Of a stretch of DNA of 64,000 nucleotides, positions 1-8,025 are shown in pieces; positions within the stretch are counted from its first letter, which is position 1; every line of letters begins with the position of its first letter. Source of the DNA: Candidatus Mediterraneibacter merdipullorum (GTDB lineage: Bacteria > Bacillota > Clostridia > Lachnospirales > Lachnospiraceae); contig DXAL01000015.1 in assembly GCA_019117125.1 (NCBI GenBank), positions 1 to 64,000 of the forward strand, given 5' to 3'. A program made the position numbers and the translations under genes. The notes beneath the pieces were generated by a model that was not told the origin of the DNA, ran no database searches, and saw nothing but the letters and a program-made list of their open reading frames with translations.

Positions 1-612
1 CGCAACGGTAAATTGTATTTTTTTATTATCGACCATATCTAATAGTTCAGGAATAAGTTCGGTAAGCCGTATGTATCTTTGAATTTGTTTTGAACTCTCG
101 CCAACCTGCTCTGCAAGAACATCTCGTGAAACTATTCTTTCTAACTTCTGGCCATTTTGACCAGAAGTTATGTCTGTCCTTCCCCCTTGATGTTTCATCG
201 CCTCTAATTTCATTTTATATGCAAATGCTTTCTCACTCGGCAACAGTTCTTCTCTTTGGATGTTAGTATCTACCATGGCGATCACCGCCTCATCGTCCGA
301 CAGTTCTCTCACGATTGCCGGAATCGTACCAAGACCTGCTTTACGTGCAGCATACAATCTTCGATGGCCAGATATCATTTCATAATGATTTTTCTCTGTC
401 GGCCGGATTAATACTGGTGTAATGACTCCATTTTCTTTTATACTATTGATAAGGTCTTCCATCTTCTCATCATTTAATACTTTAAATGGATGACTTCTGA
501 ATGGAGTGATTGATTTGAGCTCAATCTCCATTGCCGACTCTTCATTCATAACACCCAGCAGCTCATCTATGCTTGTTAATTTAACTTTTTCACCGCTTCT
601 ACTACTTTTCAC
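1..612 (-). CDS. parB: ParB-family partition protein, C-terminus beyond window
   Basis: This is a DNA-binding partition protein that would bind centromere-like sites and work with the ParA encoded just before it. The ORF runs off the left edge, so it is absent from the ORF track; I translated 204 codons. The ParB/RepB N-terminal domain shows GHRRLYAARKAG near residues 82-93 and TNIQREELLPSEKAFAYK near 116-133. A helix-turn-helix stretch (VSRDVLAEQVGESSKQIQRYI) follows near 163-183. I chose the GTG at 612 because AGGAGGTG lies 7 bases upstream; it overlaps the parA stop by 11 bases, which implies translational coupling. The AT-rich composition differs from the core genes to the right. The C-terminal dimerisation domain is not visible. 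Confidence 0.9.
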   Translation of the reverse strand, partial: MKSSRSGEKVKLTSIDELLGVMNEESAMEIELKSITPFRSHPFKVLNDEKMEDLINSIKENGVITPVLIRPTEKNHYEMISGHRRLYAARKAGLGTIPAIVRELSDDEAVIAMVDTNIQREELLPSEKAFAYKMKLEAMKHQGGRTDITSGQNGQKLERIVSRDVLAEQVGESSKQIQRYIRLTELIPELLDMVDNKKIQFTVA

Positions 613-1387
613 TGTTCAGCACCTCCTGTGTCAGATTTCGATATGCTTCTGCCACCTTGCTTTTAGGACAATGGGAATAAATACTGACTCCCTCGGCACT
701 TGTTTCTGCAGCCTTAACAGACATAGGAATCGAATTATTAAAAATCGTAATTCGTGACCCATAGGTTTCATGCAGCTTTGCCGCAATATCTTTCGCATAA
801 TTGGTCCTGTAATCTACCATTGTAAGAAGGATTCCCTGAATTTTCAGCCCACGGTTCAGTCTCTTCTTGACCATCAGGATAGTCTTCATCAACTGTTGAA
901 GACCTTTTACAGGCAAATATGCCGCCTGAACAGGGATCAGTACAGAATCAGAAGCAACCAACGCATTGATCGTCATCATTCCAAGACTGGGCATACAATC
1001 AATCAGGATATAATCATATCGTTCTCTCATCATATCGATATAATCTTTTAAAATGAGTTCTCTGCTCATTACGTTTCCCATGACAACTTCCAGTGCGGAC
1101 AGTTCAATATTTCCAGGCATGATATCAATGTTCTCCTCATGATGAAGAATTCCATCATCCGGACCAATCTCCTGCTCATTGATCACCGCAGTAAGTATAT
1201 TTGCCAGTGTGATCTGAATTTCATCAGGTTCCACATACCCAAGACTGGCTGTGAGACTTCCCTGGGGATCTGTATCAACAAGCAGCACTCTTTTCCCTTC
1301 TCTTGCAAATCCAATTCCTAAATTTACCACTGTTGTTGTCTTGGCGACTCCGCCTTTCTGATTTGCTACTGCAATAACTCTTCCCAT
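602..1387 (-). CDS. parA: ParA-family partition ATPase (Soj-like)
   Basis: This is a deviant Walker-type ATPase that would drive segregation of a replicon or element together with ParB. The N-terminus has NQKGGVAKTTTVVNLG (residues 8-23), the deviant Walker A with its signature lysine. A Walker A' stretch VLLVDTDPQGSLT follows near 34-46, and ILIDCMPSLG near 127-136 is the Walker B region. At 261 residues it has the usual length for chromosomal/ICE ParA without an extra N-terminal HTH. It overlaps the upstream 85-residue gene by 22 bases and the downstream parB by 11 bases, so the four genes form a tight operon. It could partition a plasmid-like or integrated conjugative element; no origin of replication is visible here. 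Confidence 0.93.
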   Translation of the reverse strand: MGRVIAVANQKGGVAKTTTVVNLGIGFAREGKRVLLVDTDPQGSLTASLGYVEPDEIQITLANILTAVINEQEIGPDDGILHHEENIDIMPGNIELSALEVVMGNVMSRELILKDYIDMMRERYDYILIDCMPSLGMMTINALVASDSVLIPVQAAYLPVKGLQQLMKTILMVKKRLNRGLKIQGILLTMVDYRTNYAKDIAAKLHETYGSRITIFNNSIPMSVKAAETSAEGVSIYSHCPKSKVAEAYRNLTQEVLNSEK

Positions 1388-1623
1388 TCTTCAGTCCCCC
1401 TTTTCACATGGTTTCTCAAATATTCTTCAAAAATGTTACGCCGGATCAATACCTTTTTCCCAATCTTATAAACAGATCCTGATATATGGGACAGCCTGAC
1501 AATCGGTTTATATCCTAATCCATAATATTCCATTGCCTGCTGATAACTGACAAATTCCCTCTGCAGGAACGCCAGATCCTCATCGTCAATCAGATTGGAA
1601 AACATCCATACTTTTCCATGCAT
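1366..1623 (-). CDS. Small DUF6462-like protein (paralogue 1)
   Basis: An 85-residue protein of unproven function. It has the shape of an excisionase/MerR-like small DNA-binding protein: a helix with REFVSYQQAMEYYGLGYKPIVRLSHISGSVYKIGKKVLIRRNIFEEYL. The family assignment (DUF6462-like, common in Lachnospiraceae mobile elements) is from memory and not searched. The start at 1623 has GGAGGAGGACTAGC in front. It is related to the gene immediately upstream: both carry a (K/R)(F/Y)xxYQQAxxxY(x)L...KKxxx(L/I) pattern, then IYRM/VYKI, then IN/RR..IF(D/E)EYL. The tandem paralogy and the parAB context suggest a role in element maintenance or regulation, which is inference. Confidence 0.7.
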   Translation of the reverse strand: MHGKVWMFSNLIDDEDLAFLQREFVSYQQAMEYYGLGYKPIVRLSHISGSVYKIGKKVLIRRNIFEEYLRNHVKRGTEEWEELLQ

Positions 1624-1624
1624 G

Positions 1625-1891
1625 CTAGTCCTCCTCCTTTAGATCGGAATTTTCTTTTGTCTCATGAAACCTTTCTAGATATTCATCAAAAATTTCACGA
1701 TTAATCAATACAATTCCATCCATTCTGTAAATTGCTCCTGCAGCATTGGCTAATTCCATTAATTTCTTATGAGACAGACTGTATACAATCTCTGCCTGCT
1801 GATATCGAAGAAATTTTCTTCTAAGCCTTCGGGCCGCCTCCATAACTTCACTGCGTTTCTGCTCATTATAGTACATATCTTCTGTTCTCAT
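1625..1891 (-). CDS. Small DUF6462-like protein (paralogue 2)
   Basis: An 88-residue paralogue of the next gene, of unknown function. The shared features are RRKFLRYQQAEIVYSLSHKKLMELANAAGAIYRMDGIVLINREIFDEYLERF, matching the excisionase-like pattern of its neighbour. The ORF track starts at 1921. I prefer the ATG at 1891 (MRTEDMYYNEQ) because AGGAGACTGTTTC sits directly in front of it, while the upstream ATG has no such site. It is the first gene of the par operon. It is separated from the next gene by only a few bases (stop near 1625, next start 1623), so the two are translationally coupled. Confidence 0.68.
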   Translation of the reverse strand: MRTEDMYYNEQKRSEVMEAARRLRRKFLRYQQAEIVYSLSHKKLMELANAAGAIYRMDGIVLINREIFDEYLERFHETKENSDLKEED

Positions 1892-1951
1892 GAAACAGTC
1901 TCCTTTCTTTAATACGGCCACTACTGCTGTTTATACGTGAGGAATAAAAAA

Positions 1952-1989
1952 GAGCACTCTTTGAAAGTTTTTTCTTTCAAAAAGTGCTC
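1952..1989 (-). terminator. Strong intrinsic terminator hairpin
   Basis: On the minus strand GAGCACTTTTTGAAAG pairs with CTTTCAAAGAGTGCTC around a six-A loop, followed by TTTTTT. It lies upstream of the par operon and 140 bases downstream of lysS, so it either terminates dusB-greA-lysS read-through or insulates the element. On the plus strand it is flanked by an A-run, so it works best leftward. Confidence 0.8.
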
Positions 1990-2068
1990 AAATCATCGGT
2001 TTCCCGATATGTTTCGCAGATAACAACTCTTCATCACGCTTCGTGATAATTCGTGATTATTTCGAAAA

Positions 2069-2109
2069 TTGTTGTCAAATTGTTGTCAAAATGAATTTTT
2101 GCTGTCAAA
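2069..2109. repeat. Three direct repeats TTGTTGTCAAA at putative element boundary
   Basis: TTGTTGTCAAA occurs at 2069-2079 and 2080-2090, and as TTGCTGTCAAA at 2099-2109. The array is AT-rich and sits between lysS and the par module. Upstream (2036-2056) CACGCTTCGTGATAATTCGTGATTA contains short CGTGAT repeats. Such arrays fit tyrosine-recombinase arm-type sites or iterons. That function is inference; no integrase is in the window. Confidence 0.5.
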
Positions 2110-2130
2110 TCTGAAGGTTATTTCTTATCC

Positions 2131-4050
2131 TTAGTAGAGCTTCGCTCCTGCCGGAATACTATCATCCAGCATCAGCAGATTCAATACTTCCTGCCCGTCG
2201 TACTCATGTACTGCACTGATCAGCATACCCTCGGAGTCGATACCCATCATCTTCCTCGGCGGCAGATTTGTGATCGCCACACAGGTCTTTCCGACCAGCT
2301 CTTCCGGCTCGTAATACTCGTGAATTCCGCTTAAAATCGTGCGTTTCCGGTCCGTTCCATCGTTCAGTATAAACTTCAGGAGCTTCTTGGACTTTGGAAC
2401 TGCCTCGCATGCCTCTACCTTTACAACCCGGAAATCGGACTTGCTGAAGGTGTCAAAATCAACAGCATCCTCGAACAGCGGCTCGACTTTCACCTTGGAA
2501 AGATCGATCTTCACAGCCGGTTCGGACTCTTCTTTCTTGTCCGTTTTCTTACCTTCGGCTCCGCCGATGCTCTTCATTGTCGGGAACAGCAGCACATCGC
2601 GGATTGCCGCGCTGTCTGTGAGCAGCATGCACATACGGTCGATGCCGAATCCGATGCCTCCTGTGGGCGGCATGCCGATTTCCAGCGCATTCAGGAAATC
2701 TTCGTCTGTATGCTCCGCCTCATCATCGCCTGCTGCCGCATTGGCATCCTGCTGCGCGAAGCGCTCTCTCTGGTCGATGGGGTCGTTGAGCTCAGAATAC
2801 GCGTTCGCCATCTCCCAGCCGTTCATAAAGAACTCGAACCGCTCCACATAGTCCGGATTCTCCGGTTTCTTCTTTGTCAGCGGAGAAATCTCAATCGGAT
2901 GGTCCATCACGAACGTCGGCTGCACCAGATGCTCCTCAACAAATTCCTCGAAGAACAGGTTCAGGATATCTCCCTTCTGATGCCGCTCCTCAAATTCGAT
3001 ATTGTGTGCTTTCGCAAGCTCACGCGCCTGCTCCAGCGTCTCTACTTCGTTCCAGTCCACGCCTGCATATTTCTTTACGGCATCGACCATGGTGATGCGC
3101 TCGAAGGGTCTGCCAAGGTCCATCTCAATACCGTTGTATACAATCTTTGTGGTGCCGAGCACATCCTGTGCCACGTGGCGGTACAGGTTCTCGGTCAGGT
3201 CCATCATCCCGTTGTAGTCCGTGTACGCCTGATAGAGCTCCATCAGGGTGAACTCCGGATTGTGCCGCGTATCAAGTCCCTCATTCCGGAAGACGCGCCC
3301 AATCTCATAGACTCTCTCCAGTCCGCCAACGATGAGCCTCTTCAGGTAAAGTTCCAGGGAGATGCGGAGCTTTAAGTCCTCGTTCAGCGCGTTGAAATGC
3401 GTCTCAAAAGGTCTCGCCGCCGCGCCGCCGGCATTGCTGACCAGCATCGGCGTCTCCACTTCCATGAAGCCCTCTCCGTCCAGGTATTTCCGGATAGAGC
3501 TGATAATCTTTGACCGTTTGACAAATGTATCCTTCACTTCCGGATTCATGATGAGGTCCACGTATCTCTGGCGGTAGCGGATATCAGTATTGGTCAGTCC
3601 GTGGAATTTCTCCGGGAGTATCTGAAGGCTCTTGGAGAGCAGCGTCACACGGGAGGCGTGGATGGACATCTCACCGGTCTTTGTCCGGAAGACTTCGCCC
3701 TCGATGCCGATGATATCGCCCACATCCAGCTTTTTGAACTCTTTGTAGTTCTCCTCGCCTACGCTGTCTCTTGCGACATAAGACTGGATGTTGCCCTTCA
3801 GGTCCTGGACATTGCAGAAAGAAGCCTTTCCCATCACACGTTTGGACATCATACGCCCCGCAACGGACACCTGCTTCCCTTCCAGCTCGTCAAAATTGTC
3901 TTTGACATCCTGGCTGTGGTGTGTCTGCTCATATTTTGTAATCACGAACGGGTCTTTTCCGTTCTGCTGAAGCTCCGCGAGTTTCTCACGGCGCACTTTC
4001 CTCAACTGGTTCAGGTCCTGTTCCTGTCCGTTTTTCTGCTGCTGTGCCAA
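2131..4050 (-). CDS. lysS: Lysyl-tRNA synthetase, class II, with C-terminal tRNA-binding domain
   Basis: Charges tRNA-Lys with lysine in the cytoplasm. The N-terminal OB-fold anticodon-binding domain covers about residues 55-150. The class II catalytic core follows, with motif 2 [25 protein letters not shown] near 258-282 and motif 3 [14 protein letters not shown] near 475-488. Standard LysRS is about 500 residues; this one has 639 because a second OB-fold of the Trbp111/MetRS-beta type ([26 protein letters not shown]...[19 protein letters not shown]) is fused after a charged linker. The start codon is TTG at 4050, preceded by AGGAGAAGAAACA. It is the last gene of a dusB-greA-lysS operon. The fusion is known in clostridial LysRS. 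Confidence 0.97.
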   Translation of the reverse strand: MAQQQKNGQEQDLNQLRKVRREKLAELQQNGKDPFVITKYEQTHHSQDVKDNFDELEGKQVSVAGRMMSKRVMGKASFCNVQDLKGNIQSYVARDSVGEENYKEFKKLDVGDIIGIEGEVFRTKTGEMSIHASRVTLLSKSLQILPEKFHGLTNTDIRYRQRYVDLIMNPEVKDTFVKRSKIISSIRKYLDGEGFMEVETPMLVSNAGGAAARPFETHFNALNEDLKLRISLELYLKRLIVGGLERVYEIGRVFRNEGLDTRHNPEFTLMELYQAYTDYNGMMDLTENLYRHVAQDVLGTTKIVYNGIEMDLGRPFERITMVDAVKKYAGVDWNEVETLEQARELAKAHNIEFEERHQKGDILNLFFEEFVEEHLVQPTFVMDHPIEISPLTKKKPENPDYVERFEFFMNGWEMANAYSELNDPIDQRERFAQQDANAAAGDDEAEHTDEDFLNALEIGMPPTGGIGFGIDRMCMLLTDSAAIRDVLLFPTMKSIGGAEGKKTDKKEESEPAVKIDLSKVKVEPLFEDAVDFDTFSKSDFRVVKVEACEAVPKSKKLLKFILNDGTDRKRTILSGIHEYYEPEELVGKTCVAITNLPPRKMMGIDSEGMLISAVHEYDGQEVLNLLMLDDSIPAGAKLY

Positions 4051-4089
4051 TGTTTCTTCTCCTTTCTGATATCCCCTTACACGCGAACG

Positions 4090-4115
4090 CAGACCTCTTA
4101 ATACTAAGAGGTCTG
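4090..4115. other. Perfect 11-bp hairpin between greA and lysS
   Basis: CAGACCTCTTA pairs perfectly with TAAGAGGTCTG around a four-base loop, in the 80-base gap between the greA stop and the lysS start. There is no U-tract on the minus strand, so it is not an obvious terminator. It may be an mRNA processing or stability element that sets lysS expression apart from greA; this is inference. Confidence 0.5.
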
Positions 4116-4130
4116 TAACGTGTCCTTTGT

Positions 4131-4616
4131 TTACTTTGAGCGGTTGATCTCAAGCACCTTGTATTCGATGTCGCCTGCCTGCGTCTCAACCTTCACCGTC
4201 TCCCCGGCTTTTTTGCCGAGCAGCGCCTGCCCTACCGGAGATTCGTTGGAAATCTTGCCTTCCAGGCTGTTTGCCTCCGTGGAGCCCACAATCTTGAACT
4301 CCATCTCTTCCTCATAGGTGATGTCATAGACCTTTACAGTGCATCCCACATTGATCTTGTCAAAGTCAACCTCGTCCTCTACGACGACCTCCGCATTTTT
4401 CAAAATGCCTTCCAGCTCCTCGATGCGCGCCTCGATATCCCGCTGTTCGTCTTTCGCCGCATCGTACTCTGCATTCTCGGAGAGGTCGCCCTGCTCTCTC
4501 GCCTCTTTGATCTTGGCTGCAACTTCTTTTCTCTTTACTACTTTCAGGTTCTCAAGTTCATCCTCAAGTGCCTTGAGACCGGCATAAGTAAGTAATCGTT
4601 TCTTCGCCTCTGCCAT
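4131..4616 (-). CDS. greA: Transcription elongation factor GreA
   Basis: Rescues backtracked RNA polymerase by stimulating its intrinsic RNA cleavage. The N-terminal antiparallel coiled coil carries the conserved tip [17 protein letters not shown] near residues 42-58, whose acidic pair reaches the polymerase active site. The C-terminal FKBP-like domain follows, with [18 protein letters not shown] near 126-143. The ORF track begins at 4664, but I choose the ATG at 4616 ([13 protein letters not shown]): AAAGGAAGCGTAACC precedes it, and it gives 161 residues, the usual GreA length. It lies between dusB and lysS on the same strand, a common clostridial order. Confidence 0.96.
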   Translation of the reverse strand: MAEAKKRLLTYAGLKALEDELENLKVVKRKEVAAKIKEAREQGDLSENAEYDAAKDEQRDIEARIEELEGILKNAEVVVEDEVDFDKINVGCTVKVYDITYEEEMEFKIVGSTEANSLEGKISNESPVGQALLGKKAGETVKVETQAGDIEYKVLEINRSK

Positions 4617-4739
4617 GGTTACGCTTCCTTTCTGTTCCCTTGGATTTCTTTCTATATTTTTCATCCACGCATGCAGGAATGCCTGTCCTGTATGCTGTCA
4701 TTTAAGTCTATTTCGCAATTTCAATATTATAACCAAACT

Positions 4740-5699
4740 CTATAGTGATGTCAAGAGATTTTCCAGTTCTTCAAGGCTCTCTACCGCGTTCACTTTTTCC
4801 CGCAGACGCGCGGCTCCTTTGAGCCCTTTCGTATACCATGCCACGTGCTTTCTCATCTCCCGGATGCCGGAGAATTCCCCCTTGTACTGAAGCTGCAGGC
4901 GGGCGTGCTTAAGCATCATCTCCCGCACTGCATCCTTATCCGGACGGGGCGGCAGGACGCCGGTCTCTTCATAGGACACCATTTCCGAGAATATCCAGGG
5001 ATTCCCCTCCGCGCCCCTGGCGATCATGATGCCGTCGCACCCGGTCTCTTTCACCAGTTCCTCCGCTTTCTGCGGAGAGGTCACATCCCCGTTGCCGATG
5101 ACCGGGATCGACACCGCCTCTTTCACCTGCCGGATGATGTCCCAGTCTGCCTTTCCGCTGTAGTACTGCTCTCTCGTCCGCCCGTGGACTGCCACGGCAG
5201 ACGCGCCCGCCTCCTCGATGATTTTCGCGATTTCCACTGCATTTACATGGTCGTCGTCAAAGCCTTTCCGTATCTTTACGGTCACAGGCTTCTCAATGGC
5301 TTTCACAAGCGCGCTGACAATGTCATAGACCAGCTTCGGCTCCTTCATGAGCGCGGAGCCCTCCCCGTTCTTTACGACTTTCGGCACCGGACAGCCCATA
5401 TTCACATCCAGGATGGCGAACGGGCGCTCCTCGATGCGCTTCGCCATCTCGCTCATGATTTTCGGGTCCGAGCCAAAAAGCTGGAGCGATACCGGATGCT
5501 CATCCGGATGTATCTCGAGCAGGCTCTCGGTATTCCGGTTATTGTAGTAGATCGCCTTTGCGCTTACCATCTCCATGCAGAGGAGTCCGGCGCCCTGCTT
5601 CTTGCAGAGCAGACGAAATGGCAGGTCGGTAACGCCTGCCATGGGTCCTAAGATATATCGGTTTTCCAGTTCGATGTTTCCTATTTTTAAGTGTTTCAT
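4740..5699 (-). CDS. dusB: tRNA-dihydrouridine synthase (DusB type)
   Basis: An FMN-dependent enzyme that reduces specific uridines in the tRNA D-loop to dihydrouridine. The TIM-barrel N-terminus has LGPMAGVTDLPFR (residues 18-29, FMN binding). The catalytic cysteine is in DVNMGCPVPKVVKNGEGSALM (Cys103). VAVHGRTREQYYSGKADW near 168-185 and GNGDV near 200 complete the flavin and phosphate-binding loops. Its 319 residues are normal for the family. It is the first gene of dusB-greA-lysS. The upstream aldose epimerase gene ends about 20 bases away, so co-transcription with it is possible. Confidence 0.95.
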   Translation of the reverse strand: MKHLKIGNIELENRYILGPMAGVTDLPFRLLCKKQGAGLLCMEMVSAKAIYYNNRNTESLLEIHPDEHPVSLQLFGSDPKIMSEMAKRIEERPFAILDVNMGCPVPKVVKNGEGSALMKEPKLVYDIVSALVKAIEKPVTVKIRKGFDDDHVNAVEIAKIIEEAGASAVAVHGRTREQYYSGKADWDIIRQVKEAVSIPVIGNGDVTSPQKAEELVKETGCDGIMIARGAEGNPWIFSEMVSYEETGVLPPRPDKDAVREMMLKHARLQLQYKGEFSGIREMRKHVAWYTKGLKGAARLREKVNAVESLEELENLLTSL

Positions 5700-5718
5700 A
5701 TATCTGCTTCTCTCATCT

Positions 5719-6588
5719 CTATCTCACGACGATGCGATAGCTCTTCCGGAAGCTCTCTCCCGGCGCCGCCTTATTGATATTCGGCTTTTCCGAGATGTCC
5801 CGGTCAAATCCCACATCATCGCAGCGCCCCATCCACGGCTCAAGGCATACGAACGGTGCGTCTTTTACCGACCACACGCCGAAGTTCGGAAAGCCTTCAC
5901 ATTCCATCCCCACACGGGGCGTGCCGTCTCTGCGGCACAGCCACACTTCCGAAATCTGTCCGTTGTCGAAGATGAGCGCGTCATTCTCAAACATCTCCTC
6001 CGTAAGAGGCAGGCAGCCGTCCTCCAGGTCCAGGCGGTATACGTTTTCCGTATCCGCCGCCAGCTCCTTCCTGTCTATCAGGATATATTCCAGAGCATCC
6101 TTCCCGGGGAACTTCAGCATGTATCCGGTCTTTGCGTCACCGGCGTCTGCAAAGCAGAATGCCGGATGTCCGCCGATGGTAAAGTACATTTCCTCATCGC
6201 CCGGATTGCGCACTTCCCACTCTACAGTCAGGGAGGTCTCTTCCAGCGTGTAGGTTATCACCAGTTCAAACTCAAAGGGATAGACTTCCTTTGTCTCTTC
6301 TGTAGACACGAGGAGAAATGACGCCTGGTCCCGCTTCTCGCGGATGCACTTAAATGCACTGTCTCTTGCAAATCCGTGCTGGGATGTGGGATAGTGGGTG
6401 CCGCCGATGGATACGGTGTTGTGCCAGGTCTTTCCCACGTTTGGGAAGAGAACGGGCGAGCGGCGCTTCCAGTACCTCGCATCCCCATTCCAGAGGAGCT
6501 CCGTATGGTTCTTCTTATCGAAGATACGCGTCACTTCTGCTCCCAGTTCCGAGATTTCCACACACAGTCTGTCATTTTCCAGTTTCAT
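5719..6588 (-). CDS. Aldose 1-epimerase family protein (LacX-like)
   Basis: A galactose-mutarotase-fold protein expected to interconvert sugar anomers or bind a hexose or hexose phosphate. The family marks are RYWKRRSPVLFPNVG near residues 38-52, QHGFARDSAF near 70-79 (contains the conserved active-site His), FTIGGHPAFCF near 135-145 and the C-terminal CLEPWMGRCD near 246-255 with the catalytic glutamate. At 289 residues it matches the LacX/YeaD-like subgroup. GGGAGGAAACGCC precedes the ATG. The natural substrate cannot be read from the sequence. Confidence 0.88.
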   Translation of the reverse strand: MKLENDRLCVEISELGAEVTRIFDKKNHTELLWNGDARYWKRRSPVLFPNVGKTWHNTVSIGGTHYPTSQHGFARDSAFKCIREKRDQASFLLVSTEETKEVYPFEFELVITYTLEETSLTVEWEVRNPGDEEMYFTIGGHPAFCFADAGDAKTGYMLKFPGKDALEYILIDRKELAADTENVYRLDLEDGCLPLTEEMFENDALIFDNGQISEVWLCRRDGTPRVGMECEGFPNFGVWSVKDAPFVCLEPWMGRCDDVGFDRDISEKPNINKAAPGESFRKSYRIVVR

Positions 6589-6599
6589 GGCGTTTCCTC

Positions 6600-6800
6600 C
6601 CTTCTCTCACATCGTTCAGGAATCCCTCTGAACAAAGTGGGCAAGCCCACCTCAACTCCCCCTCCCCTCAATCTTGAGGGGCTTGAACACTTTGCGCACC
6701 GCCGCAATACCGCAAAGCGGTAACATACCTCATTGCGGCGTGTGCATCCTGCCCGGAGGGCTTTTTGTTTCATAGGAAAGCAATTTCCTATGAAATAAAA
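6600..6800. repeat. Hairpin-dense intergenic region
   Basis: Between the epimerase and the lipoprotein gene lie several inverted repeats: GTGGGCAAGCCCAC, CCCCTCAATCTTGAGGGG, GCCGCAATACCGCAAAGCGGTAACATACCTCATTGCGGC, and TTTCATAGGAAAgcaaTTTCCTATGAAA (6769-6796). The last is next to A/T runs and can serve as the terminator of the lipoprotein gene. The 62-residue minus ORF here (6585-6773) looks like translated hairpins rather than a gene. Confidence 0.55.
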
Positions 6801-6810
6801 AACGGCTCTC

Positions 6811-7893
6811 CTACTCGGAATCTCCGCTCTGCTCCACCTGGATGCAGTGGTCCACCAGATATTCCGCTACGACCTGCTGCAGGACGGATGCCTTAAGGTC
6901 TTCCTCTCCAACATCCTCCACAAATGTATCTACATCCTCATATCCGGATTCTTCCGCATATTCCGCATACCGCTCCTGATACTCTTCCTCCGTGGGCTCC
7001 AGCTTCTCTTTCTCCGCAATCAGCTTGAGCGCCTCGTCCAGGGCTGCGGACTGCTGCGCATACTCCTCAATCTGGGCGTCAAACTCCTCCTGCGTAGTCT
7101 GCATGTATGTTGTGAGGAATTCATCCAGTTCCACACCGTACATCGCCGCCATCTGAGAGTAATAATCCGTCATCTGCGTTTTCATTTCATTTACAGTCTC
7201 TTCCGGATAGGAACTTGCCTCTACATTTTCAAGCAGCGCCTGGAGTACGGAATTCTGCAGTTCCGACTGGACAGACTGCTCTACATTGTCTTCCAGTTCT
7301 GCGCGTATCTCCTCCCGGTACTCATCCGCTGTTTCCGAGTCTTCGCTGTTTTCCCTGACCCACTCGTCCGTCAGCTCCGGCACGGTCTCTGTCTCGAGCC
7401 CGTTGAGCACGATGTGGAATGTTGCCACTGCTCCGGACATATCCGGATTCTGGTCATAGGGGTCCGGGAACTGTACTTCAATGTCGAACTCATCGCCCAC
7501 ATTGTGTCCCTCTATCTGCTCTTCAAATCCCTCATAGTCTTCCGTTGCGCCGATGAAAGAGCCGCTTCCCAGCTCCAGCTCCGCACCCTCGGCGGAGCCT
7601 CCGTCAAACGCCTCGCCGTCCAGGTATCCGGTGTAATCGATATTTGCGATATCCCCTTCCTGCGCTGCTCGGTCCGTAACCGTCTCCCTCTCCGCGTACA
7701 TGGAGAGATTTCCGTCGATGACCTGCTGCACATCTTCATCGGTGATTTCTTCCGTGGCAGTTTCCGGCTGAGGCACCTCAAGCCCTTTGTACTGCTTCAC
7801 CGTCACATATTCATTGGACAGCTCGCTGCTGCATCCGGCGAGAGTCCCCGCAAGCGCTGCTGCGAGCATCAGACTTAAAAATTTTCTTTTCAT
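6811..7893 (-). CDS. Trigger-factor-like FKBP peptidyl-prolyl isomerase lipoprotein
   Basis: An extracytoplasmic folding factor. A lipoprotein signal peptide (MKRKFLSLMLAAALAGTLAGC) puts the lipidated cysteine at residue 21. An FKBP domain spans about 80-170 (GDIANIDYTGYLDGEAFDGG... GFEEQIEGHNVGDEFDIEVQFPDPY). After it comes a long helical C-terminal part (170-350) that resembles the trigger factor C-terminal chaperone arms, including VPELTDEWVRENSE and YPEETVNEMKTQM. The trigger factor ribosome-binding tail is absent, in line with export. It stands alone between the cardiolipin synthase and epimerase genes. It may help secreted proteins fold at the membrane; clients are unknown. Confidence 0.88.
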   Translation of the reverse strand: MKRKFLSLMLAAALAGTLAGCSSELSNEYVTVKQYKGLEVPQPETATEEITDEDVQQVIDGNLSMYAERETVTDRAAQEGDIANIDYTGYLDGEAFDGGSAEGAELELGSGSFIGATEDYEGFEEQIEGHNVGDEFDIEVQFPDPYDQNPDMSGAVATFHIVLNGLETETVPELTDEWVRENSEDSETADEYREEIRAELEDNVEQSVQSELQNSVLQALLENVEASSYPEETVNEMKTQMTDYYSQMAAMYGVELDEFLTTYMQTTQEEFDAQIEEYAQQSAALDEALKLIAEKEKLEPTEEEYQERYAEYAEESGYEDVDTFVEDVGEEDLKASVLQQVVAEYLVDHCIQVEQSGDSE

Positions 7894-8025
7894 GTTTCTT
7901 CTCCTTTTCTTCCTGTTCTGTTTTTTCTGATTTTTCCGGTGTACTTATCCCGGTCCTCTATCTGTTCTTTTCCTGGTCCTCTGTCATACATCGCACGTGC
8001 CTTAGCCGCCCGGGTCGCACGCGCT

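Noticed and set aside
2339-2851. 170-residue plus-strand ORF over lysS
   Set aside because: Antisense shadow of lysS; Ser-rich translation, no domain, no ribosome binding site.
6585-6773. 62-residue minus ORF rich in Cys and Arg
   Set aside because: Consists of the translated hairpin cluster; no ribosome binding site and low-complexity pattern.
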